Shown one piece after another: positions 27,108 through 35,796 of a DNA stretch of 64,000 nt. The notes below the pieces were generated by a model. That model did no database searches. It saw nothing but the letters and a program-made list of their open reading frames with translations, and had not been told where the DNA came from. A program made the position numbers and the translations under genes. The stretch comes from CAVUNY01 sp963768585 (lineage in GTDB: Bacteria > Chloroflexota > Anaerolineae > Anaerolineales > Anaerolineaceae), in assembly GCA_963768585.1 (NCBI GenBank), contig CAVYIF010000012.1:1-64000 (forward strand), read 5' to 3'. Within the stretch, counting starts at the first letter, position 1. Each line of letters starts with the position of its first letter.

Positions 27108-27840
27108 ATGAGTTGCGAAGGTAAAGTTGCCCTGGTAACGGGAGCGGCAGGCAGTGGACTGGGGCGCAGCATTGCGCTGACACTGGCTCGGGAAGGAGCC
27201 AGCGTGGTGGTCAACTACCGCACCAGCGAAGAGAGCGCCCAGGCGATCGTAAAGCACATTGAAGGTTTCGGCGGCCGCGCCGCGGCAGTACCGGCAGACA
27301 TTTTCGATGCCGGCGAGTGCCACCGCCTGGTTGAAACCACGCTGGCGGAATTCGGTCAGATCGATATTTGCATCGTTGGGACCGGGAGGCGACTTCCAGG
27401 TTGAAGCGCTTGATCAACTGGATCCACAGGCCGGATTGGAAAATATTCGCCACGAAACTGCACCCCTGCTTTACTTGATGCCGGAGGTGCTGCCGGGGAT
27501 GTACGCCCGCGGCTGGGGGCGCCTGATCGGGATCGCAACCCATCCCGGTAAGTTATCACCGTCTTATGCTTACAATCTGGGTAAGTTGGCCCGCATGCAG
27601 GCCTTGCTGCTGGCGCAGGATCAGGCCTGGTCGCACGGCGTAACGGTGAACGTGGTTGCGCCGGGACCCATATCCGGCCTGGCCGATCTAGCCACCGCGA
27701 TCGAGCAAACCCGGCATGGAGAAACCTGGCAGAAGCGCACGAATGTTTCCCCGCAGGATATTGCCGAAGGCGTGGCATTCCTGTGCTCTGATTCGGGCCG
27801 GTATATCAGCGGCTGCGTGCTGCCATATCTCTTTCATTGA
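27108..27840 (+). pseudogene. Short-chain dehydrogenase/reductase with one frameshift
   Basis: It begins MSCEGKVALVTGAAGSGLGRSIALTLAREGA, a Rossmann cofactor loop, and proceeds to FGQIDICIVG, where an extra A (GTTGGGACCGGGAGG) shifts the frame. The rest is intact in the next frame: GGDFQVEALDQLDP, YAYNLGKLARMQALLLAQDQA (Tyr-Asn-Lys region), VTVNVVAPGPI and the C-terminal IAEGVAFLCSDSGRYISG. A single correction restores a 243-residue SDR. Substrate unknown. Confidence 0.8.
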
Positions 27841-27934
27841 TCAGCCTGTCCAGACCTGCCTCCGGAACCTTTTCTTTGTGAATAAAGCTGCCTGTTCTTT
27901 ATCCACGATACCTTAGAGCAGTTGGAGAACATTT

Positions 27935-28750
27935 ATGACGATTAACTTAACAGCACTTTGGGATCACAGCAAGCCCGAATTGAGCGAACAGCGCTTCCGA
28001 ACCGCGCTTCAAACTGCATCTGAAGATGATGCCATCATCCTCAAGACCCAGATCGCCCGAACATATGGAATTCGGCAAAACTTTTCCCAGGCCCAACAAA
28101 TCCTTGCCGACCTTGCGCCCCAAATTCAGATTGCCAGTTTTGAGGCCAGGGTGCGTTACTATCTTGAGTTGGGTCGGACTTACGCATCTGCAATGCATCC
28201 TCCAGAGTCGCAAACCACCGAAAATCGAGAGCAGGCACGCAAGGCTTACATGCACGCCTTCGATCTTGCTCAAGAAGGAAAACTCGACGACCTGGCGATT
28301 GATGCGCTTCATATGATGGCCATCGTTGAACCTGATCCTGAAGATGGACTGGCATGGAATTTTAAAAGCGATCGCATTGATGCAGTCCTCATCACAGCAA
28401 GCAGCCAAAAACTGGGCAGGCACGCTGCACAACAATTCTGGTTATGGGCTTCACCTCTTAGGGCGCTATGAAGAAGCGCTGGTTGAATTTAAATTGGCAC
28501 TCGCCGTGCGCGAAAAAGATGGCGATCCTCAACAAATTCCCATCGCTCGTTGGATGGTCGCCTGGACGCTGCGTGCACTGGGCCGCCTGGACGAAGCTAT
28601 AGAAATTCAGCCGAGGCTTGAAAAAGAATGGGATAAGGCCGGAGAGCCAGATCCTTATGTTTTTGAGGAACTTGAACACTTGTATTGAGCGCGCAGCGAA
28701 CTTGAACTGGCCGAATTTTATTTAGCACGCCGAAAAGCTGCCAGGTAATC
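27935..28750 (+). pseudogene. Tetratricopeptide-repeat protein, frameshifted
   Basis: The first frame starts MTINLTALWDHSKPELSEQRF and carries helical pairs such as QTASEDDAIILKTQIARTYG. Near 28360 (TTTTAAAAGC) the frame changes and the protein continues as GTLHNNSGYGLHLLGRYEEALVEFKLAL and WTLRALGRLDEAIEIQPRLEKEW, clear TPR units. An in-frame TGA at 28686 interrupts a last unit (ELELAEFYLARRKA). It would have been a protein-binding scaffold of about 270 residues. Confidence 0.7.
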
Positions 28751-28886
28751 CCCGTTAAAATGACAATGCAGTATGTGGGCAGGCGAGGATGAGGCTTGCT
28801 TTGTGTTCATCTAAGTCCATTTCACCTGCGGCATTTAATAAAGAATCTCCATATTTTTCTTTAGTGGCTTATATTATTTTGCATGG

Positions 28887-29610
28887 ATGAAAAAGGGCCT
28901 TCCGAGATACGACGATCTGAATGCGCAAGTATGGCGCACCTACCTGACCACAGGTGGAACACTGAAGCATTTGAAAACGTCCCTGGTTGGAGCATCCATA
29001 ATATGCGGCCGATTTTCGCGCGCTACCTGCCGATCCACGCTGTCAGATCTGCTATATTCCTTTTCAAAAGAAATGTGGCGGTTCTCTTCTCGCCAGGCGC
29101 CTGCTCGATGTTTGCCTCCTCCCAATTGAACCCGCACATGTGCGATGTGTGCGAACGGTTTGCCGAGCTGCTTCCCCGGCGGGCGCAGAACTGGAAATCT
29201 CAATCCTGTTCGCGGATATCCGCGGCTCGACCCCGCTCTGGCAGAGAAAATGGGGACTCTTGAATACAGCGAGTTGATCCGGCGTTTTTAAAGAGCAGCC
29301 ACAAAACCGCTCTACTCGAATAATGCCCTGATCGAAAAATTTGTAGGCGACGGCCTGAACGGTTTTTTCCCGCCAGCCTTCGCCGGGCCGAATTATGCTC
29401 TGGCTGTGATCAAAGCGGCCAAAGAAATCCTGCAAGCCACCAGGACATGGACGCTGGTAAGACCCCCGGATTCCCCGTGGGAATCGGGATCAATACGGGG
29501 ATCGCCTATGTTGGGTCTGGATGAAGATGGAGGGCGGACGGTCCGACATCACAGATTCTGGCGGGATGCGGTCGACTATAACCGCCCGCCTATGTTCGCA
29601 AGCCGGTGCC
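28887..29610 (+). pseudogene. Class III adenylate/guanylate cyclase-like gene, heavily decayed
   Basis: Fragments in different frames read GLPRYDDLNAQVWRTYLT, a CxxC-type region (HMCDVCERF), then the cyclase core ISILFADIRGSTP, LIEKFVGDGLNGFFPPAFAGPNYALAVIKAAKE and FPVGIGINTG. The metal-binding Asp in FADIRGST and the VGDG turn are preserved, but stops and shifts occur throughout. Together with the TPR relic and the pseudokinase operon it looks like a signalling island in decay. Confidence 0.7.
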
Positions 29611-29768
29611 GTAGACTTAATCCTGTATCATTTGAAATAACTTCCAAATCAGGTATAAGTTGTTGTTTTTATCCTGCCCATGCGGAGATTATTCTAAAAT
29701 CTGCAACCCCCAGGTTTTCTACAAATTTAGTGAGAAAGGTTCATCTCTAATCAAGGAGTGCTCAAAGA

Positions 29769-30722
29769 ATGGAACATGCAGTCATGTGCCCCCAATGCAA
29801 CGCCCCGCTCGCGCCGCACCGCTTCGCGACATCGATTGTGTGCTCCTTCTGCGGGACGACGGTTCGCCTGGACAATCGTCCGTTTCGGCGTCTATTTTTC
29901 ACGATGCATTCCGCACCTGGAACGCGCCGGAGACTTACCAGGTTTCCTCCTGGATCACGATCGGCGGTCGCCATTGGGCCCTGGAAAATGATCGCCCAGG
30001 GCGACATCTCGGACGTGTATACCGCCCGCCTGGCTCGCTGGCCAACCGAGCTTGTGATCGTGAAGCTGCTGCGCGATCCGCAGGATGCTGGCCGCCTGGA
30101 CAACGAATGGCAGGCCCTGCAGACCCTCCACAAAAGCAGCGCTCCCGGCGCGGATACTTTCACCCGGCTGATGCCCCAGCCCGTGGTTCACGGCGACATA
30201 CCCGCCGGGTTATTTGCCGGCCGGCGTGCCAGCATTTTTCGCTGGGCAAGCGGGTTTTACCACACTTTCGAGGCTGTCATCCAGGCATACCCCCAGGGAA
30301 TTCCCCCGCGGGCGGCGATCTGGGTCTGGCGGCGCATCCTGGAGATGCTCTCGTTCATCCACGCCTCGGGCATGGCGCACGGTGCCGTCTTGCCGGCGCA
30401 TCTGCTGGTTCAGGAGAACGACCACGGCGTGCGTCTGGTCGGATACAGCCTTGCCGGACGGCTCAACCAAAAACTGACCGCCCAATCCGATCTCTCAATG
30501 AGCGCGCGCTGCATCGCCGCCATCCTGGGTGGAGATCCTGAGACCGCATCGCTGCCCAGGACCGTTCCCGCACAGCTGGCCGGGATTGTGCGGCGCATTG
30601 CCCTTTCCGAACCCGCCAGTGTTCCCGGCCAAAATGCCTGGGCCATTCGCGAAGAACTGGGAGAGCTTGCCAGTAAAGTCTTTGGCCCGCCCCAGTTTAT
30701 CCCAATAGTGATGCCGTCCTGA
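29769..30722 (+). CDS. Zinc-ribbon pseudokinase
   Basis: A 317-residue protein with an N-terminal zinc ribbon (CPQC at residues 7-10 and CSFC at 25-28) and a protein-kinase-like domain from residue 73. The nucleotide loop IAQGDISDVYTA and Lys in VIVKLLRD are visible, but the catalytic loop reads HGAVLPAHLL (no HRD Asp, no Asn) and the DFG place is LVGYSLAG, so phosphotransfer is unlikely. Residues about 36-73 come from a shifted frame: the alternative frame gives SSVSASIFHDAFRTWNAPE and SSWITIGGRHWALE, implying two compensating indels near 29877 and 29990. First gene of an operon with vWA and PurA-like genes. Confidence 0.7.
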   Translation: MEHAVMCPQCNAPLAPHRFATSIVCSFCGTTVRLDNRPFRRLFFTMHSAPGTRRRLTRFPPGSRSAVAIGPWKMIAQGDISDVYTARLARWPTELVIVKLLRDPQDAGRLDNEWQALQTLHKSSAPGADTFTRLMPQPVVHGDIPAGLFAGRRASIFRWASGFYHTFEAVIQAYPQGIPPRAAIWVWRRILEMLSFIHASGMAHGAVLPAHLLVQENDHGVRLVGYSLAGRLNQKLTAQSDLSMSARCIAAILGGDPETASLPRTVPAQLAGIVRRIALSEPASVPGQNAWAIREELGELASKVFGPPQFIPIVMPS

Positions 30723-30778
30723 TCTTAGATCGACTTGCAATCCAAATCAATTATCGACGCCAAAAAGGAGATTTTAAA

Positions 30779-31690
30779 ATGGGAAATGGTAACTACAGCC
30801 TGGCCGCCCATCAAGCGCTGCTCCACAAGCGCAAGAATATTCCCCAGCAGCAGGTATTTACGCAGAACAAATGCCACCCCCTGATGAACCCCAAAGGGGT
30901 GCGCCTGCGCGAGAGCCGCGACGGCACCGATCACCCGCAGTCGTTGGGCATCGTTTTTGCGTTGGATGTCACCGGATCGATGGGAGAAATCCCAAAACTT
31001 CTGGCCAGCCAACAGCTTCCCACTTTTATGAAAATCCTGTTGGATTGCCAGGTCCGCGATCCGCAGATCCTTTTCATGGCCGTTGGCGATGCGGTCAGCG
31101 ATAATGCGCCGCTCCAGGTGGGACAATTCGAATCGACAGCTGAGTTAATGGATCAATGGCTGACCTGGTCTTATCTGGAGGGCGGCGGCGGTGGCAGCGG
31201 GGAAGAATCCTATGAACTGGGAATGTATTTTCTCGCCATGCACACCGAAATGGACTGCATGGTCAAGCGCAAAAAACGCGGCTACCTGTTTATGACTGGT
31301 GACGAGATCCCTTATCCCACCCTTTCGAAGCACGTCGTGGAAGCAGTTGTCGGGGACAATCTGGATGAAGACCTGACCTGTGAAGAGATTGTGGCCGAAC
31401 TGCAAAAAACCTTCATCCCATTTTTCATCATTCCAGACAGAGCGCGGGCGAAGCGCTGTGAACGCCGCTGGCGAGATTTGCTGGGTGATAACGTGATCGT
31501 CCTGGAAGCGCCAGTGGATGTATGCTTCGCCACCGCCGGCGCCATGCTGCTCAATGAAGGGCGCGTTTCCAGCATCCGGGAACTTACCGCGCTCTTGAGC
31601 GAAGCCGGCATGCCATCTGACCGCCAGAGCACAGTGGTACAGTCCCTGACACCATTTGCCGAGGTTGTTTTTAACACCAGGCATTCTTGA
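30779..31690 (+). CDS. von Willebrand factor A (vWA) domain protein
   Basis: A 303-residue cytoplasmic vWA protein. The metal-ion-dependent adhesion site is FALDVTGSMG (DxTxS, about residues 61-70); a Thr and Asp later (MTGDEIPYP) may complete it. A glycine-rich loop, YLEGGGGGSGEESYE, is notable. No signal peptide or membrane helix. AAGGAGATTTTAAA supports the start. It lies between a pseudokinase and a PurA-like gene whose TTG start overlaps its stop, so all three are probably coexpressed and may form a complex. This resembles in outline the TerY (vWA) and TerY-P kinase pairs, but is not the same set. Confidence 0.8.
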   Translation: MGNGNYSLAAHQALLHKRKNIPQQQVFTQNKCHPLMNPKGVRLRESRDGTDHPQSLGIVFALDVTGSMGEIPKLLASQQLPTFMKILLDCQVRDPQILFMAVGDAVSDNAPLQVGQFESTAELMDQWLTWSYLEGGGGGSGEESYELGMYFLAMHTEMDCMVKRKKRGYLFMTGDEIPYPTLSKHVVEAVVGDNLDEDLTCEEIVAELQKTFIPFFIIPDRARAKRCERRWRDLLGDNVIVLEAPVDVCFATAGAMLLNEGRVSSIRELTALLSEAGMPSDRQSTVVQSLTPFAEVVFNTRHS

Positions 31691-33063
31691 CCACCGCCTT
31701 GCGCGCATATGTCGTTGTCGATCTTGGTTTCGGAGACGCCGGAAAAGGTCTCCTGACCGATTTTTTGACCCGTCATTTTAACGCGGGTGTGGTCGTGCGC
31801 TATAACGGCGGCGCGCAGGCCGGTCATAACGTCGTGGCGCCCGATGGTCGCCACCATACGTTTTCTCAATTTGGATCCGGGACGTTCATCCCGGGCGTAA
31901 AGACCTACCTTTCTAAACATGTTGTCGTTCATCCTTCGGCGCTGCTGGTGGAGGGAGATGTTTTAATCGGAAAAGGCGTCCGCGATGCTTTTTCCCGGAT
32001 CCGCGTGAGCGATCAGGCGCTGATCATTACGCCTTTCCACCAGGCGGCCAATCATATTCGCGAAATCGTACGCGGCAAAAACCGGCATGGGAGCTGCGGC
32101 GTTGGCGTGGGTGAAGCGGTTGAAGATGCCCTATCGAATCCCGAATACCGTGTTCTGGCCGGCGATTTATCCAATCTGCCAAAGCTGCGTCAGAAACTGC
32201 GAGCGATTCGTGATGATAAACGCGGGCAGCTGACAGACCTTATTGAGGGTAAATTACCAGAAAAGGCACTCGCCAGAGAATGGGAAATTTTCGATCGAAA
32301 AGATGTCATCGATTCGTGGATCACCAATGTCTCGCGGATTGGCAAGCTTGGCCTGGTGGTATCCGACTCGGTCTTGCAGCGCTGGTTAAGTCAGGCGCAG
32401 TCGGTGATTTTCGAGGGTGCTCAAGGTGTTTTGCTGGATGCAGACGCAGGTTTTCATCCATATACGACCTGGTCGCGCTGCACTGCAGCCAATGCTTACG
32501 ATCTCATCCAGGAAATGGCCCCCGATTTACAGGTGATCCAAATCGGCGTAATGCGATCCTATACAGTCCGCCACGGGCCTGGCCCGCTGCCGACTGAAAC
32601 GGATGATTTAACGTCCGCGGTTTCCGAACATAATCAGCCGAATGAATGGCAGGGGCCGGTTCGTTACGGATGGTTCGATGCGGTTTTAGCTCGCTACGCC
32701 CTGAGCCTGACCGGCAGGCTGGATTCTCTGGCAGTGACTCACCTGGACGTGCTCTCGCGCCTCAAAACCTGGCGCTGTTGTACAGGTTATCAAGGGCAGC
32801 TCAATTTCGATCCGGCGTTCGTCGACTCACCCGGTTCCACAGGTGTTCTGGAAAATTTTCATCTTCCCCGGTTTCTCCCGCTTGCCCAGCGGGCGCAGTT
32901 CACTCGGGCGCTTTCTCGTGTGACGCCGGTACTTGAAGATTGTGAACCGGACGACCGGAAAGTGATTAAAAAGATTGAAAATCTTATCCGCCAGCCGGTT
33001 GGCATGCTATCCAGCGGTCCAGGTGCAGAGCATGTCAGGATATTACACTCAATTCTCTCATGA
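31687..33063 (+). CDS. Divergent adenylosuccinate-synthetase-like (PurA family) protein
   Basis: A 458-residue PurA homologue. Conserved: the P-loop-like GFGDAGKGLLTDFL (normally GDEGKG, so Glu is Ala), RYNGGAQAGHNVV with the catalytic His, FEGAQGVLLDADAG, VRHGPGPLPTE and LAVTHLDVLSRL. The IMP phosphate region, GTTGRGIGP in PurA, is GSCGVGVGEA, so the substrate probably differs from IMP. It starts with TTG within the vWA stop (TTGA overlap), a strong sign of coupling. Housekeeping PurA is likely encoded elsewhere. Its role beside a vWA and a pseudokinase is unknown. Confidence 0.8.
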   Translation: MTTALRAYVVVDLGFGDAGKGLLTDFLTRHFNAGVVVRYNGGAQAGHNVVAPDGRHHTFSQFGSGTFIPGVKTYLSKHVVVHPSALLVEGDVLIGKGVRDAFSRIRVSDQALIITPFHQAANHIREIVRGKNRHGSCGVGVGEAVEDALSNPEYRVLAGDLSNLPKLRQKLRAIRDDKRGQLTDLIEGKLPEKALAREWEIFDRKDVIDSWITNVSRIGKLGLVVSDSVLQRWLSQAQSVIFEGAQGVLLDADAGFHPYTTWSRCTAANAYDLIQEMAPDLQVIQIGVMRSYTVRHGPGPLPTETDDLTSAVSEHNQPNEWQGPVRYGWFDAVLARYALSLTGRLDSLAVTHLDVLSRLKTWRCCTGYQGQLNFDPAFVDSPGSTGVLENFHLPRFLPLAQRAQFTRALSRVTPVLEDCEPDDRKVIKKIENLIRQPVGMLSSGPGAEHVRILHSILS

Positions 33064-33084
33064 AGCATCACAAGTGAAAGACTT

Positions 33085-33124
33085 GAGCGCTCTCCCGCGG
33101 TTGCGTGAAGAGCGCTCTTTTTCT
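33085..33124 (+). terminator. Rho-independent terminator of the pseudokinase-vWA-PurA operon
   Basis: GAGCGCTCT and AGAGCGCTC form a perfect 9-base stem followed by TTTTT. It lies 22 bases after the PurA-like stop codon. Confidence 0.85.
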
Positions 33125-33228
33125 GCCGCTGCTAAGGGCAATGCGATTATTGACGTACCCTTGAACCAGGCGCCTTTAAAGATTTGAGATTTGGCGGCAT
33201 CTTGCGGCGTTTTTCGTGCTTCTGCAGA

Positions 33229-33834
33229 TCAACTCTCGCCGGTTGGATCGAGTTCCCAGCGGATAAAGCGGCGGATGACAATGTTTTCACCAACGGCGGC
33301 GATAGCCCGAGCGAGCAGGTCGGCAATCGTAAGGGAATCATCGCGGATATAAACCTGGCGCAGCAAGACGTGCTCATCTTTATATTTTTTGAGGTAGCCC
33401 TCAACGATGCGCGGCAGGATAGCCGCAGGCTTGCCCTCGGCAAGCCCCCTGGCGTTAGCCTTCTGCACCTGCGCTTCCAGCACATCGGGTGGAATATCTT
33501 CCTCACGCAAATAGGCGGCCTCACTGGCGGCGATTTGCAGGGCAATTTCGTGGGCGAAGGTGCGGAAGGCAGGCGAGCGACTGGCAAAATCGGTTTCGCA
33601 ATTGACCTCCACCATGACCCCGATGCGCCCGTCGCCGTGCGAGTACAGCTCCAATATTCCCTGGGGGGTCTCCCGGCTGAGCTTTTTATTCGCCGCAGCC
33701 TGGGCTTGCTCGCGCAGATCTACCAGGGCCAGGGCATAATTGGCATTGGCCCCTTCCAGTGCCCGGCGGCACGCAAGCACGCCGGCACCAGTCTCTTCCC
33801 GTAACTGCTTGATTAATTCAATGGTCGTTGTCAT
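33229..33834 (-). CDS. tsf: Elongation factor Ts, short form
   Basis: A 201-residue EF-Ts, which exchanges GDP for GTP on EF-Tu. The N-terminal domain has IKQLREETGAGVLACRRAL; the core has VMVEVNCETDFASRSPAFR (usually TDFVAR) and the C-terminus AVGENIVIRRFIRWEL. CCCGGAGGAAACAGGA gives a strong start. It is not adjacent to rpsB, the usual partner, so it may be a second copy; the Val to Ala change in TDFV supports a paralogue. Length matches short bacterial forms. Confidence 0.85.
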   Translation of the reverse strand: MTTTIELIKQLREETGAGVLACRRALEGANANYALALVDLREQAQAAANKKLSRETPQGILELYSHGDGRIGVMVEVNCETDFASRSPAFRTFAHEIALQIAASEAAYLREEDIPPDVLEAQVQKANARGLAEGKPAAILPRIVEGYLKKYKDEHVLLRQVYIRDDSLTIADLLARAIAAVGENIVIRRFIRWELDPTGES

Positions 33835-33943
33835 TCCTGTTTCCTCCGGGAGATTCCGCCACAGAGAACACTGCGGAATCATACAGAATAACAGCCGCAA
33901 AGTCGCGCTGTTATCAAAGAATAAAAAAACGCGGTGGCTGAAA

Positions 33944-34558
33944 TTAACTTTGGTTTTCGTCCAACGCACGCCAGGCGCACCCGGTCCAGCCCGTGCTGGT
34001 ACTCAGATCACTGCGCACCTGGCGCACCCAATCCAATTCGTGCTGGTATTGGGCGAGCATATTTTCTGCGATTTTCTGCCATATGTATTGTTCGCGAGCC
34101 GTCCGGTTGGGGATAGGCTGGCGGGCCTCAGACCCCGGATCAGAGGCCGGCTGAACGCCGGCCCGCACCTGCCTCATTCGCAGTTGAACTGAGATTTCTT
34201 CTTCGTAGCTCGCCAGGAGGGTGTCGATCTCTTCTGGGGAGAGATCACCGACCCAGGCAAGCTGGATAAGGAAATTGTTGTGGCAATCGGGCAGCTCGGG
34301 GGCCACCAGCATCTGGCGGTGCAGTTCGGCACGGCCTTCCTGGGTAATCGTATAGATCTTTTTGGACGGCAGGCTTTCTTGCAGTTGAACTTCCTTGCTG
34401 ACCAGACCGCGTTTATACAGATCAACCAGGCTGTTGTAAATCTGGTTGTTGTTGCCCGACCAGTAAAATAGATCAGACTCGGAGATAAGTTTTTTGAGGT
34501 CATAGCCCGAGAAAGGCTGCCAGGATAGGTATCCGAGCAGGGCGTATTGGATGTCCAT
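33944..34558 (-). CDS. PadR family transcriptional regulator
   Basis: A 204-residue regulator with an N-terminal PadR winged helix (MDIQYALLGYLSWQPFSGYDLKKLI, then NNQIYNSLVDLYKRGLV) and a C-terminal alpha-helical Vir_act_alpha_C-type dimer domain rich in Glu and Arg. GGGAGAATTCACT precedes the ATG. The palindrome at 34575-34602 overlaps its own -10 region, so it probably represses itself and the divergent MDR gene. Confidence 0.88.
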   Translation of the reverse strand: MDIQYALLGYLSWQPFSGYDLKKLISESDLFYWSGNNNQIYNSLVDLYKRGLVSKEVQLQESLPSKKIYTITQEGRAELHRQMLVAPELPDCHNNFLIQLAWVGDLSPEEIDTLLASYEEEISVQLRMRQVRAGVQPASDPGSEARQPIPNRTAREQYIWQKIAENMLAQYQHELDWVRQVRSDLSTSTGWTGCAWRALDENQS

Positions 34559-34574
34559 AGTGAATTCTCCCGTT

Positions 34575-34602
34575 TAACATATGTTATATATAACATATGT
34601 TA
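34575..34602. promoter_or_regulatory. 28-base palindromic PadR operator overlapping the promoter
   Basis: Two copies of TAACATATGTTA, each itself palindromic, are spaced 16 bases centre to centre and make one perfect 28-base palindrome. On the minus strand TTGACT (34616-34611) with a 17-18-base spacer places the -10 (TTATAT or TATATA) inside the palindrome. Binding there would block padR transcription. Confidence 0.8.
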
Positions 34603-34740
34603 CAAAGAATAGTCAAGGTGAGAATCCCGTCCTTCTCCAGGTTCCCGTATAATATTAACGATCAGGTTTGGCACCCTGCAAATTTGCTGTCGTAAACGCT
34701 CCTGAAAATGACCGGTTCGACGTGCGCCTGGAGGAAAGGC

Positions 34741-35712
34741 ATGAAAGCGATTGTATTCACACGATACGGATCAGCGGATGGCCTTCAGCTTATCGAGGTA
34801 GAAAAACCAGCTCCCAGGGACAATCAAGTCCTGATCAAAATCGCTGCAACCACTGTAACCGCCGGGGACTGTGAAATTCGCAGATCTGATGTCCCTATCC
34901 TATTCTGGCTCCCGATCCGAATCTGGATAGGTCTCAGACAACCCAGAAAAAATACAATCCTGGGGATGGAGCTGGCCGGGAAAATTGAATCAACGGGCAG
35001 TGCTGTCAAACGCTTCAAGAAAGGTAACAAAGTTTTTGCGGCTTCCGGAATGGGGCTAGGTGCCTACGCCGAATATATCTGTCTACCCGAAGACGGGGCG
35101 CTGGCCATAAAGCCGGCCAACAGCAGCTATGAGGAAGCCGCAGCCGTCCCCATCGGTGGGCTGGAGGCGCTGCATTTTCTTCGAAAGGCGAATATCCAGC
35201 GCGGGCAAAAGCTTTTGATTGTTGGCGCGGGGGGCAGCATCGGTACTTATGCGGTACAGATTGCCAAATACTTTGGGGCCGTGGTGACCGGCGTGGACCG
35301 TACCGGGAAATTGGACATGCTGCGCGCCATAGGGGCCGACCAGGTCATTGATTACACCCAGGAAGATTTCACCCGAAGCGGTCAAACCTATGACATAATT
35401 TTTGACGTGGTGGGCAAGAGTTCGTTTTCAGGCTGCATAAGATCGCTCAAACAAAACGGGCGCTATCTCTTAGCAAATCCTGGGCCGTCACACATGGTTC
35501 GAGGGCTGTGGATTTCCATGACCAGCAGCAAGAAAGTAATCATTGGAGCCTCAAACGCAAAGGCCGAAGATCTGGTTTTCCTTAAAAATTTGATTGAGGC
35601 GGGCACGATCAAACCGGTCATCGATCGAAGCTATCCATTAGAAGAAATTGCCGCGGCTCACCGCTATGCCGAAAGCGGGCAAAAAAAGGGAAACCTGGTC
35701 ATAACTGTTTAG
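34741..35712 (+). CDS. Zinc-independent medium-chain dehydrogenase/reductase (quinone-oxidoreductase-like)
   Basis: A 323-residue MDR protein: MKAIVFTRYGSADGLQL at the start, GMELAGKIESTGSAVKRFKKG in the GroES-like domain, and the Rossmann loop LIVGAGGSIGTYAVQIAKYFGA for NADPH. The zinc-binding Cys/His set is absent, as in quinone oxidoreductases. GGAGGAAAGGC precedes the ATG. It is divergent from padR and close to its operator, so it is the likely PadR target. Substrates are probably reactive enones or quinones. Confidence 0.85.
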   Translation: MKAIVFTRYGSADGLQLIEVEKPAPRDNQVLIKIAATTVTAGDCEIRRSDVPILFWLPIRIWIGLRQPRKNTILGMELAGKIESTGSAVKRFKKGNKVFAASGMGLGAYAEYICLPEDGALAIKPANSSYEEAAAVPIGGLEALHFLRKANIQRGQKLLIVGAGGSIGTYAVQIAKYFGAVVTGVDRTGKLDMLRAIGADQVIDYTQEDFTRSGQTYDIIFDVVGKSSFSGCIRSLKQNGRYLLANPGPSHMVRGLWISMTSSKKVIIGASNAKAEDLVFLKNLIEAGTIKPVIDRSYPLEEIAAAHRYAESGQKKGNLVITV

Positions 35713-35796
35713 GATGATGGACTTCGTTTGAAGATGAAAGAGAGCATGCGGGGGCATGGCAAACACATCCGAAAACCAGTATATCGGAAGGAAAGA

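Noticed and set aside
29660..30541. A 293-residue frame overlapping the pseudokinase.
   Set aside because: Only its stretch at about 29877-29990 is protein-like and belongs to the pseudokinase through compensating shifts. The rest is Arg/Pro/Ala-rich shadow.
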